From Anaerococcus sp. (GTDB lineage Bacteria; Bacillota; Clostridia; Tissierellales; Peptoniphilaceae), in NCBI RefSeq assembly GCF_030825785.1, contig NZ_JAPJPG010000014.1, positions 1-35,968 on the forward strand: a stretch of DNA of 35,968 bases, in the 5' to 3' direction. Made by a program: the position numbers and the translations under genes. This document shows, one piece after another, positions 1 to 6,090 of this stretch. Within the stretch, counting starts at the first letter, position 1; the number at the start of each line of letters is the position of its first letter. The notes beneath the pieces are model-generated. The model made no database searches. It was given only the letters and a program-made list of their open reading frames with translations, and was not told the DNA's origin.

Positions 1-271
1 GGATTTATCCATAAAATTTATAATATATCCTACAGAGATAAACTATTCCTTTGATTTTTACCTAGATAAATCTTTTGATTCCTACTTAACTTATGTAAGG
101 ATTATAAATGCTGCTAAAATACTTCTAATAAAAAATGACACGGTAACAGATATAGCCTATACTGTTGGTTTCAATACAACTAAAACTTTTAACAGAAATT
201 TTAAGAAAATATATGGAATAAATCCCAGCGAATTTAGAAAAAAACTGATCTATCAAACAGAAATCCTATAA
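1..271 (+). CDS. AraC-family transcriptional regulator, C-terminal fragment (5' end outside window)
   Basis: The reading frame is open from base 2 to a TAA at 269-271 and enters from the left edge, so only about 89 C-terminal residues are visible. They match the AraC/XylS double helix-turn-helix: a YLTYVRIINAAKILL helix, then VTDIAYTVGFNTTKTFNRNFKK, the second HTH with the typical I-A-x-x-x-G-F segment, ending KIYGINPSEFRKKL, which resembles the family signature (K-x-x-G-x-[ST]-P-x-x-[FY]-R). Proteins of this family bind DNA through this domain, usually next to a promoter. The effector domain lies outside the window, so the ligand and target cannot be named. It is one of only three rightward genes. 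A bidirectional terminator separates it from the leftward operon that follows. Confidence 0.85.
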   Translation, partial: DLSIKFIIYPTEINYSFDFYLDKSFDSYLTYVRIINAAKILLIKNDTVTDIAYTVGFNTTKTFNRNFKKIYGINPSEFRKKLIYQTEIL

Positions 272-301
272 AAATTCCAAATATAAAACCTTATATATAC
301 A

Positions 302-330
302 AAAAATCCACCCTTAAAAGGTGGATTTTT
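302..330. terminator. Bidirectional rho-independent terminator
   Basis: An 11-base stem (AAAAATCCACC / GGTGGATTTTT) with loop CTTAAAA has A and T tracts on both sides. It can stop the AraC-type gene from the left and the TIGR00300 operon from the right. Confidence 0.85.
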
Positions 331-347
331 CTTATATTATATGCTTC

Positions 348-1451
348 TTATTTTTGATTTAAGTTTCTATCAATATTTTTAACGAAGTCTTGAGAGTTTG
401 TAACCATTGTTTTTGCAGTTAATGTTCCTCTATCTGATAGTTTATTAACAGCAAATTCTTGAATATCAACTGTATACATGAATACTGGTCTTATAACTCC
501 GTTGATTTCATTGTATGATGGAGTCATATTACCTGTAGCAATTGTAAATAAGATTGCTGATGACATGATTACTGTTGATGACTTCTTGATGTTTCTTCTC
601 ATCTCATCTTGAGCTTCATATACATTGTTGTAGGTATCATTAAAGGTGTATCTATCTCTGATTGTTCCAGCTATCACTAAGTTTACATTATTTCTAATTG
701 CAGCTGCAACAAATCCTGTTTCTATGCCTTCTTTTTCTACATATTCTTTGATAGAACCGTACTCGTTTACTCTGTTGATTACTTCGTAGAAGTTTTCTCT
801 TGTATTTTGGCTATTTAGATATTCTTCTTGACCTTCAACTGTTTTAAACTTAGCTCTTTCAAGGTCGTAGGCAACAGCTGCTGTACCACAGAATATTGCA
901 TTTGCATATCCATTTTCTACAAGTCTTGCCAAAGCATCATCACTTTCTTCATCGAGAGATGTTGCTGTACCAAGTACCCAAGTTACATAACCATTATTCT
1001 CTTTTTCGTATTTTAAAACTTCATATAGCTCATCGTAATCTTTAGAAAAGGCTGTTTCTCTTGATCTTCCTTCTCTAAATCCAAAGGTTGCTTCCTCTTT
1101 GCTAGATTTATCTACAAAGCCTTCTGTGTAGACATAGATTCCTTCAGATCCATCTTCTTTACGTCCTACAACGACTTTGTCACCTTTTTTAAGGTTTCTA
1201 AACTCTACTACATCTACTCTTTCATTTCCTGGTTCATCTATTGCTACTGCAACAGTATCCATCCTAGATTGTAGGGCAAGTACCCATTTGTCATTTATCT
1301 TGAAATATTCTGGGAAAACTGATAGAGCGTGGTAGCCTTCTGGGCTTATTCCGTCTTCTTCTACTTCTACAAGTTTAGCATTTGGAAATTTATCAAACTT
1401 TTCATCGAATTCTTTTGGGAAGTATTTTGGCATTTCAAATTTGTAGTCCAT
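348..1451 (-). CDS. TIGR00300 / LOR-SDH family protein, divergent paralogue (second gene of operon)
   Basis: 367 residues, homologous along its whole length to the gene just upstream (1454-2632). Both show an N-terminal LOR/SDH-type region (about residues 25-112, including VEFRNLKKGDKVVV), then a nucleotide-binding-like region: WVLGTATSLD (158-167), a glycine-containing segment near NAIFCGTAAVAYDLE (184-198), AGTIRD (261-266) and a C-terminal VTNSQDF motif. Characterised TIGR00300 proteins (archaeal and cyanobacterial AgrE/ArgZ C-terminal domains) are NAD-dependent ornithine cyclodeaminases that make proline. Here the usual G-S-I-R-D-D-G-P-L-P stretch is replaced by GTIRDRYTFND, and the G-P-A-V motif by GTAT, so activity may be altered or lost. 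The gene starts 2 bases after the stop of its partner, with a GGAG ribosome site at 1457-1460. A heteromeric partner role is inference. Confidence 0.7.
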   Translation of the reverse strand: MDYKFEMPKYFPKEFDEKFDKFPNAKLVEVEEDGISPEGYHALSVFPEYFKINDKWVLALQSRMDTVAVAIDEPGNERVDVVEFRNLKKGDKVVVGRKEDGSEGIYVYTEGFVDKSSKEEATFGFREGRSRETAFSKDYDELYEVLKYEKENNGYVTWVLGTATSLDEESDDALARLVENGYANAIFCGTAAVAYDLERAKFKTVEGQEEYLNSQNTRENFYEVINRVNEYGSIKEYVEKEGIETGFVAAAIRNNVNLVIAGTIRDRYTFNDTYNNVYEAQDEMRRNIKKSSTVIMSSAILFTIATGNMTPSYNEINGVIRPVFMYTVDIQEFAVNKLSDRGTLTAKTMVTNSQDFVKNIDRNLNQK

Positions 1452-1453
1452 AA

Positions 1454-2632
1454 TTACTCCTCTCTTCCTTGGCTCATAGCCTTTTTATCTTCAATAGAAG
1501 CTTCACTACTATTTTCTTCTACTTCGTAAACATGTTCTTCATCATAAGATAGGTATTCTTCTGGAACAAGTTCTTTTTCTAAGTTTACTACAAAATCTTG
1601 AACATTTGTTACAAGAGTTCTAACAGCGATTCCTTCTCTAGCAGCAGATACTTTTCTTACTGCGTTTTCTGTAACATCTACTGTAAATATAAATACTGGA
1701 ACTATATTGCCATTTTCATCTACCCTATAGCTTGTGGCTGTCTCTGCAGTTGATGCTGAGTGGAGGGTTGTCGCAAGACAAATAATAAGATTTGACTTAT
1801 CTGTAGCAACTCTTACATTGTCCAAAGAGTCATATACATTGCCTGTAACTTCTGGAAGTGGTCCATCATCTCTAATAGATCCAGCTAGAGTAATTGGAAC
1901 TCCTAGTCTATTTAGAGTTTTAACAAATCCATCACGAACATTTCCTTCGTTTATGAATTCATCTATAGAACCAACTTTTCTTATAGCATTTAAAGTATCC
2001 AAGTGGTTATAGTGACCAAGTGGATCAGATTCTTGTGTGTAAATATCTTGACCAAGAGCAGTATTTAAATATCCTCCTTCAAGGTCGTGAGTTGCCATAG
2101 CATTTCCACCAAGTAGGGCTTGAACGTATCCATTTTCTGCAAGTCTTGATAGGCCATTTCTTGTATCATAGTCAAATACAACAGCAGGTCCTAGAACCCA
2201 AGTAATATTTCCTTCTGATTCTTTTTCAGCTCTAAGTAGTTCATAAAGAAGTTTATAATTTGATGTATTTGATGCTTCAACAAAGTCTCCTCCGCGAGAA
2301 AAAACTTCCTCTGAGAAACCTTGTGCATATCTTAAAACACCTTCACTAGCATCAGTAGCACTTGCGATAACTACCTTATCACCTTTTTTAAGATTTCTAA
2401 ACTCTCTTACAAATACCTTTCCATCTTCAACAACTGCCACACAGTCTTGAGAACTTCTTTCTGGAATTTGCCAAGATCCATCAACCTTGTAATAAGTTGG
2501 CATGTGGCTTGTTAAATAAAAACCCTTTGGGCTTACACCATCTTTTGTAACTTCTGCTGTAGAAACATCTTTAGCAGAAGCGTATTTTTCTTCCGAAAAA
2601 TCAGGTGGTGTAAATAGTAAGTCTTCTCTCAT
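1454..2632 (-). CDS. TIGR00300 family, ornithine cyclodeaminase-like (LOR/SDH region) protein
   Basis: 392 residues and the first gene of a two-gene operon. It keeps the family motifs: WVLGPAVVFD (145-154), LLGGNAMATHDLE (173-185), GHYNHLDTLNAIRKVGSI (206-223), LAGSIRDDGPLPEV (249-262) and VTNVQDF near 341-347. Members convert ornithine to proline and ammonia with bound NAD. In cyanobacteria the domain is fused behind an arginine dihydrolase, which is absent here. The C-terminal 35 residues are acidic and look disordered. The start is set by AGGAGGA at 2637-2643. A good promoter (2676-2704) precedes the gene. The match to an ornithine-cyclodeaminase-like fold is firm by motif, while the substrate is inferred from the family. 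Confidence 0.75.
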   Translation of the reverse strand: MREDLLFTPPDFSEEKYASAKDVSTAEVTKDGVSPKGFYLTSHMPTYYKVDGSWQIPERSSQDCVAVVEDGKVFVREFRNLKKGDKVVIASATDASEGVLRYAQGFSEEVFSRGGDFVEASNTSNYKLLYELLRAEKESEGNITWVLGPAVVFDYDTRNGLSRLAENGYVQALLGGNAMATHDLEGGYLNTALGQDIYTQESDPLGHYNHLDTLNAIRKVGSIDEFINEGNVRDGFVKTLNRLGVPITLAGSIRDDGPLPEVTGNVYDSLDNVRVATDKSNLIICLATTLHSASTAETATSYRVDENGNIVPVFIFTVDVTENAVRKVSAAREGIAVRTLVTNVQDFVVNLEKELVPEEYLSYDEEHVYEVEENSSEASIEDKKAMSQGREE

Positions 2633-2675
2633 TTAATCCTCCTAAATTTGCTAAGTAAAAAACTCTCTTTATACT

Positions 2676-2704
2676 ATCATATTAGAAAATAATTGATAAG
2701 TCAA
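2676..2704 (-). promoter_or_regulatory. Sigma-A promoter of the TIGR00300 operon
   Basis: Leftward TTGACT (2699-2704) and TATGAT (2676-2681) with a 17-base spacer, about 45 bases before the start codon. Confidence 0.8.
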
Positions 2705-2832
2705 TATTAGAAGTTGTCAACTTGAACTTTATAAGTTATGAAATACCATAAATGCCTTATTTAAAAAAGCCTTCTATCATAAACCTTTTTTGATATTTCA
2801 ATTTTATTAATATCATAATCAATATATTTAAT

Positions 2833-2859
2833 TTGACAAAAGAAAATTTCGAGTATAAT
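2833..2859 (+). promoter_or_regulatory. Promoter of the DUF1232 gene
   Basis: Consensus TTGACA (2833-2838) and TATAAT (2854-2859). The spacer is 15 bases, shorter than the usual 17, or 16 if the -35 is read one base earlier. It lies 35 bases before the start codon. Confidence 0.65.
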
Positions 2860-2894
2860 TAAAGTAGAAATTGATTTACCTTCAAGGAGGTTTT

Positions 2895-3161
2895 ATGAAT
2901 AAGCTAATGAAGATCAAAAATTTTATCCCTGTATACTTTAGGGCAATGAAAAATAAAAATACACCAGTAATAGCAAAACTTATGGGAATATTTGCCATAG
3001 CCTATGCTGTTTTGCCAGCTGATATGATACCGGATGTAGTTCCCTTTTTAGGAATCTTGGATGATGCAATAGTCCTTCCATTTTTAATCTATCTTGCATC
3101 CAAAATGATCCCAGATGAAATTTTAGACAAAGAAGAAGCAGCAGTAGCTATAGAAGAATAA
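2895..3161 (+). CDS. DUF1232 (YkvA-like) small membrane protein
   Basis: 88 residues starting at the ATG preceded by AAGGAGG (2884-2890). An upstream in-frame ATG at 2871 lacks such a site. The core reads AKLMGIFAIAYAVLPADMIP followed by DVVPFLGILDDA, which is the DUF1232 hallmark (Y-x-x-x-P-x-D-x-I-P-D-x-x-P-x-x-G-x-x-D-D). It forms one or two hydrophobic segments around residues 28-75. The biochemical role of the family is not established. The gene is a single transcription unit with its own promoter and terminator, rightward among leftward neighbours. Confidence 0.8.
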   Translation: MNKLMKIKNFIPVYFRAMKNKNTPVIAKLMGIFAIAYAVLPADMIPDVVPFLGILDDAIVLPFLIYLASKMIPDEILDKEEAAVAIEE

Positions 3162-3166
3162 TCGAT

Positions 3167-3213
3167 AAAGCCTCAAATTTTCTGAAAGTTAAATCAGATA
3201 TTTGAGGCTTTTT
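3167..3213 (+). terminator. Rho-independent terminator of the DUF1232 gene
   Basis: Stem AAAGCCTCAAAT (3167-3178) pairs with ATTTGAGGCTTT (3200-3211) and runs into a T tract. It begins 5 bases after the stop codon. Confidence 0.85.
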
Positions 3214-3230
3214 GCTTGTCTAATAATAAA

Positions 3231-3344
3231 ACCCAGGTATTTACAAGAATTGCTTAGTGATAATCTTATCTCACTTAACATTCATAGCCTTATCGTCCGT
3301 TAAAGCTTAGTTAAGTCCAAAAAGCAATTAGAGCCAACCTGGGT
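3231..3344. repeat. Nested inverted repeats overlapping the end of the 98-residue gene
   Basis: ACCCAGGT (3231-3238) is repeated inverted as ACCTGGGT (3337-3344). Inside it AATTGCTT (3248-3255) is repeated inverted as AAGCAATT (3322-3329). Together they make a long imperfect hairpin of about 114 bases whose right arm contains the last codons of the gene at 3328-3624. It lacks a T tract directly after the stem, so it is not a standard terminator. It may be a structured transcript end or the remnant of a small element. Confidence 0.45.
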
Positions 3345-3624
3345 AGTTTCTGTCAGAAGATATATCTTTAGCTACTCCTAAACTAATATTTTCCTTAAAG
3401 AAAGTATCTTCATCTCTATTCAGTTGTAGGTTAATCCTAGAAGATTTCTTATCGTAAACATCTTTACTAGCTTCTCTTAGCTTACAATTAATCGAAAGAG
3501 CCTCAGCTCTCTTTCTAGATTCCAAAAAAGATGGGAATTTATTTGCTCTTTCCTTTTCAACAAATTTACAAACCCCATGATAAGATTCAAATAGGACTTG
3601 GTCAAAGGATTCAAACTCTTCCAT
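3328..3624 (-). CDS. Small charged protein of unknown function
   Basis: 98 residues, not recognised. The start is supported by AAGGAGG eight bases upstream (around 3632-3638), so this looks like a real translated gene. The protein is hydrophilic, rich in Lys, Glu, Asp and Arg, with two cysteines (residues 19 and 47), no membrane segment and no signal peptide. It ends in DISSDRNYPGWL. The upstream region holds an AT-rich near-palindrome (3646-3677) that could be an operator, and its 3' end lies inside nested inverted repeats. It sits alone between a rightward DUF1232 gene and glmS. It may be a lineage-specific gene or the remnant of a larger one. No function is proposed. Confidence 0.5.
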   Translation of the reverse strand: MEEFESFDQVLFESYHGVCKFVEKERANKFPSFLESRKRAEALSINCKLREASKDVYDKKSSRINLQLNRDEDTFFKENISLGVAKDISSDRNYPGWL

Positions 3625-3645
3625 CGGACCGTCCTCCTTTTTTCT

Positions 3646-3677
3646 AATAAGAACGATAATGATATATCTTTCTTATT
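3646..3677 (-). promoter_or_regulatory. Operator-like near-palindrome upstream of the 98-residue gene
   Basis: AATAAGAACGATA (3646-3658) and TATCTTTCTTATT (3665-3677) are inverted copies with one mismatch around a 6-base centre. The right end overlaps a TATAAT-like -10 (3675-3680, leftward). It contains GATAATGATA, reminiscent of a Fur-type half site. It could be a repressor site or a leader hairpin. Confidence 0.45.
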
Positions 3678-3807
3678 ATAATATTACCCAGATTTTTATA
3701 ATGTAAACATTTTCTTTTGGTTTTTATTGGAGATTTTATAAATTTTTTCTACTCTTCTTTGCTCTTTTTAAAATTTAAACAAGATTTATATTGTTTGATT
3801 TTTCTAA

Positions 3808-3834
3808 CAAAAAAACTAGCGATTTCTCGCTAGT
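3808..3834 (-). terminator. Rho-independent terminator of glmS
   Basis: Leftward stem ACTAGCGA / TCGCTAGT (3815-3834) with a GAAA tetraloop, followed by a run of T. It begins 7 bases past the glmS stop codon. Confidence 0.9.
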
Positions 3835-3840
3835 AATTTT

Positions 3841-5664
3841 CTATTCTACTGTAACAGATTTAGCTAAGTTTCTTGGCTTATCTACGTCGATTCCCTTGGC
3901 TATTGATGTATAGTAGGCCATAAGTTGGGCTGGTATTACCGTAAGAAGCGGATAGAGAATATCCAAGGTCTCTGGAATTATTAATATCTTATCAGTTATT
4001 TTACTCATTCTAGAGTCCTTATGACTTGTTATGATAAATACATTGGCCCCTCTTGCCACGACTTCTTCTACATTTGATAGGGTCTTCTCCAAAAGATTTG
4101 CCTGGCTCATTATAGCTATAACCGGAGTCTTATCTTCTATTAGGGAAATTGTCCCGTGTTTTAGCTCCCCTGCTGCGAAAGCTTCTGTATGAATATATGA
4201 GACCTCCTTAAGCTTAAGGGCTGCCTCTATGGTAGTTTGATAGTCAAGGCCACGAGCTATATAAAATAGGCTCTTTTGATCTTTTATCTCTTCTGCGAAG
4301 TCTTTTATTATTTTATCATCTTCTAGAATTTCATTTATTTTTCCTGGAATTTTCCTTAAGCCTTCTATGATTTCCTTGTAAACTTCATCCTCAATCCTAG
4401 ATACTTTCCTAGCAAAATCAAGGGCTAAGAAATAGAGATTTAGGACTTGGCTAGTGTAGGCCTTGGTGCTTGCTACAGCTATTTCTGGACCCGCATAGCA
4501 GTATATGGACTTATCAGCTTCCCTATCCATGGATGAGGCTAGAGTGTTTGTTATAAGAAGAGTTTTAGCTTTCTTTTCCTTGGCAAAGCTTAGAGCTTTA
4601 AGGCTATCGGCTGTTTCACCTGATTGGGATATAAATATTACCAGACTTTTCTCATCAAGGAAGGGATCATTATATCTAAACTCTGAGGCAAGATCACAGA
4701 TCACTGGAATCTTCGCAAGTTTTTCTATAATAGTCTTGCCAACAAGGCCTGCATGGTAGGCTGTTCCGCAAGCTACTATATATATTCTTTCAAAGTTTTC
4801 TAAATCTTCCTTAGTAAATGAGTCTCCATCAAGAATTACTTCGCCATTTTTTACATTTAATCTAATAAGCTCTTCTAGGACAGAGGCTTGCTCATTTATT
4901 TCCTTGATCATAAAATGGTCGTAGCCTGCCTTAGTCGCTGCATCGACTGACCATTCTATCTTTTTAATTTCTCTATCAACTACTTTTTCATCTTTGTCAT
5001 AGATAGTGTAGGAATCTCCCTTGATATCTACGACATCTCCATTTTCTAGATAGATAACATCTCTGGTGTATTTTAAAAGAGATGGAATATCACTTGCCAT
5101 CATGAAGGAATCTTCCATTATTCCTGCTACAAGGGGGCTTTCTTGTCTAATCCCAATAAGTCTATCTGGCTCGTCAGCTGAGATAATCCCACAAGCATAG
5201 GCTCCTACAAGTCTTTCACGGACTTTTCTTACAGCTTCTAATAGATCTGTCTCATAATACTTTTCAAGAAGTACTGCTATAACTTCTGTATCTGTCGAAG
5301 ATTTAAACTTATAGCCTTCTTCTTCCAGCTCCTTCTTAAGGTCTCTATAGTTTTCTATGATTCCATTGTGGACTACTGCAATCTTACCGTTGTTTGAAAG
5401 GTGAGGGTGGCTATTTACATCGTTGGCCTCTCCGTGAGTTGCCCATCTGATGTGGCCTATGCCGACTTTTCCTTCTATAGGATCTTCCTCCAAAGCCTTC
5501 TTCAAATTCTCAAGCTTTCCAGCTTTTTTTACACAAGAAATCCCACAATCATTAATCACAGCTATACCTGCTGAGTCGTAACCACGATATTCAAGTTTTT
5601 CTAGACCATCGATGATTACTTCCCTTGCATCAAGCTTTCCCTTATATGATACTATTCCGCACAT
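3841..5664 (-). CDS. glmS: Glutamine--fructose-6-phosphate aminotransferase (isomerizing)
   Basis: 607 residues, the normal length. It converts fructose-6-phosphate and glutamine to glucosamine-6-phosphate, the first step of UDP-GlcNAc and hence peptidoglycan supply, in the cytoplasm. The N-terminal class II glutaminase domain has the nucleophile Cys2 (MCGIVSYKGK), GHIRWATHGE and NSHPHLS. Two SIS sugar-isomerase domains follow, with CGTAYHAG, FISQSGETADS, AVASTKAYTSQ and EAFAAGELKHGTISLI. The C-terminal tail DKPRNLAKSVTVE carries the lysine that forms the sugar Schiff base. The start ATG has AGGAGG just upstream. Expression is very probably controlled by the ribozyme in its leader (5682-5822). 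Monocistronic. Confidence 0.97.
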   Translation of the reverse strand: MCGIVSYKGKLDAREVIIDGLEKLEYRGYDSAGIAVINDCGISCVKKAGKLENLKKALEEDPIEGKVGIGHIRWATHGEANDVNSHPHLSNNGKIAVVHNGIIENYRDLKKELEEEGYKFKSSTDTEVIAVLLEKYYETDLLEAVRKVRERLVGAYACGIISADEPDRLIGIRQESPLVAGIMEDSFMMASDIPSLLKYTRDVIYLENGDVVDIKGDSYTIYDKDEKVVDREIKKIEWSVDAATKAGYDHFMIKEINEQASVLEELIRLNVKNGEVILDGDSFTKEDLENFERIYIVACGTAYHAGLVGKTIIEKLAKIPVICDLASEFRYNDPFLDEKSLVIFISQSGETADSLKALSFAKEKKAKTLLITNTLASSMDREADKSIYCYAGPEIAVASTKAYTSQVLNLYFLALDFARKVSRIEDEVYKEIIEGLRKIPGKINEILEDDKIIKDFAEEIKDQKSLFYIARGLDYQTTIEAALKLKEVSYIHTEAFAAGELKHGTISLIEDKTPVIAIMSQANLLEKTLSNVEEVVARGANVFIITSHKDSRMSKITDKILIIPETLDILYPLLTVIPAQLMAYYTSIAKGIDVDKPRNLAKSVTVE

Positions 5665-5681
5665 AGTAACCTCCTATTTAA

Positions 5682-5822
5682 TTTTTATGAGGCCACTGTA
5701 TCTTCTCTGTCCACAAGATTGCTCCTGTGTTTTGTCTAATACTAGGGCTGTGAACCCAGACAGCTCCCGCCGAATTTTCGATAACTGTCTTCCTCGTCAT
5801 CCCATTGGGATCTGGCGCTTCT
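5682..5822 (-). ncRNA. glmS ribozyme (glucosamine-6-phosphate-activated self-cleaving riboswitch)
   Basis: Read leftward, the leader contains AAGCGCCAGA, a short P1 hairpin (ATCCC..GGGAT), then GACGAGG, TTATCGAAAATTCGGCGG and a following GGG..CCC hairpin. These are the conserved core elements of the glmS ribozyme in the right order. By comparison with the known ribozyme, cleavage should fall between base 5819 (A, position -1) and 5818 (the G that starts GCGCC). In Bacillus subtilis the ligand GlcN6P triggers cleavage and mRNA decay. The 3' boundary is approximate. The element ends shortly before the glmS ribosome site. Confidence 0.93.
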
Positions 5823-5843
5823 TTATTTTTACCTCATCTTTAT

Positions 5844-5872
5844 ATTATACCCCAGAAATTTAGACAAAACAA
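5844..5872 (-). promoter_or_regulatory. Promoter of the glmS ribozyme/glmS transcript
   Basis: Leftward TATAAT (5844-5849) with TTGTTT (5867-5872) at a 17-base spacing. The predicted start (about 5837) lies some 18 bases before the ribozyme cleavage site, which fits the usual short 5' leader. Confidence 0.7.
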
Positions 5873-5895
5873 AATCCTCCAGCCTAGCCGGAGGA
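5867..5895 (-). terminator. Rho-independent terminator of the opp operon
   Basis: Leftward hairpin TCCTCC..GGAGGA (5875-5895) followed by TTTTGTTTT. It lies 6 bases beyond the last opp-linked gene, and its T tract overlaps the -35 of the glmS promoter. Confidence 0.85.
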
Positions 5896-5901
5896 CCTAT
5901 T

Positions 5902-6090
5902 CTAGATTACTAAAGCTAAAATTATCAGAGGAGAAAGTATTAATAATACCCAAGGCATAAATACTCTCATCGCTGCTAGAAACATAGCTAATTGATCTTT
6001 ATTTTCGAGATTATCCTTATCTAGGAGCCTCTCTTTTTCATAGATTTCTTTTTGGCTTTTACCCTTAAATCTATCTATTGGAGCTTTCAT
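5902..6090 (-). CDS. Small single-span membrane protein at the end of the opp operon
   Basis: 62 residues. The first 35 are charged and hydrophilic (KGKSQKEIYEKERLLDKDNL). Residues about 36-62 form a strongly hydrophobic segment, AAMRVFMPWVLLILSPLIIL, that reaches almost to the C terminus. It is probably a tail-anchored or single-pass membrane protein with its N terminus in the cytoplasm. Its ATG overlaps the TGA of oppF by 4 bases (ATGA), so translation is coupled and the protein probably serves the transporter. No family is recognised. A small accessory subunit is an inference from position only. Confidence 0.65.
   Translation of the reverse strand: MKAPIDRFKGKSQKEIYEKERLLDKDNLENKDQLAMFLAAMRVFMPWVLLILSPLIILALVI

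Noticed and set aside
3231..3344. Nested inverted repeats as a simple terminator of the 98-residue gene
   Set aside because: The arms are far apart and no T tract follows the stem in the gene's direction.
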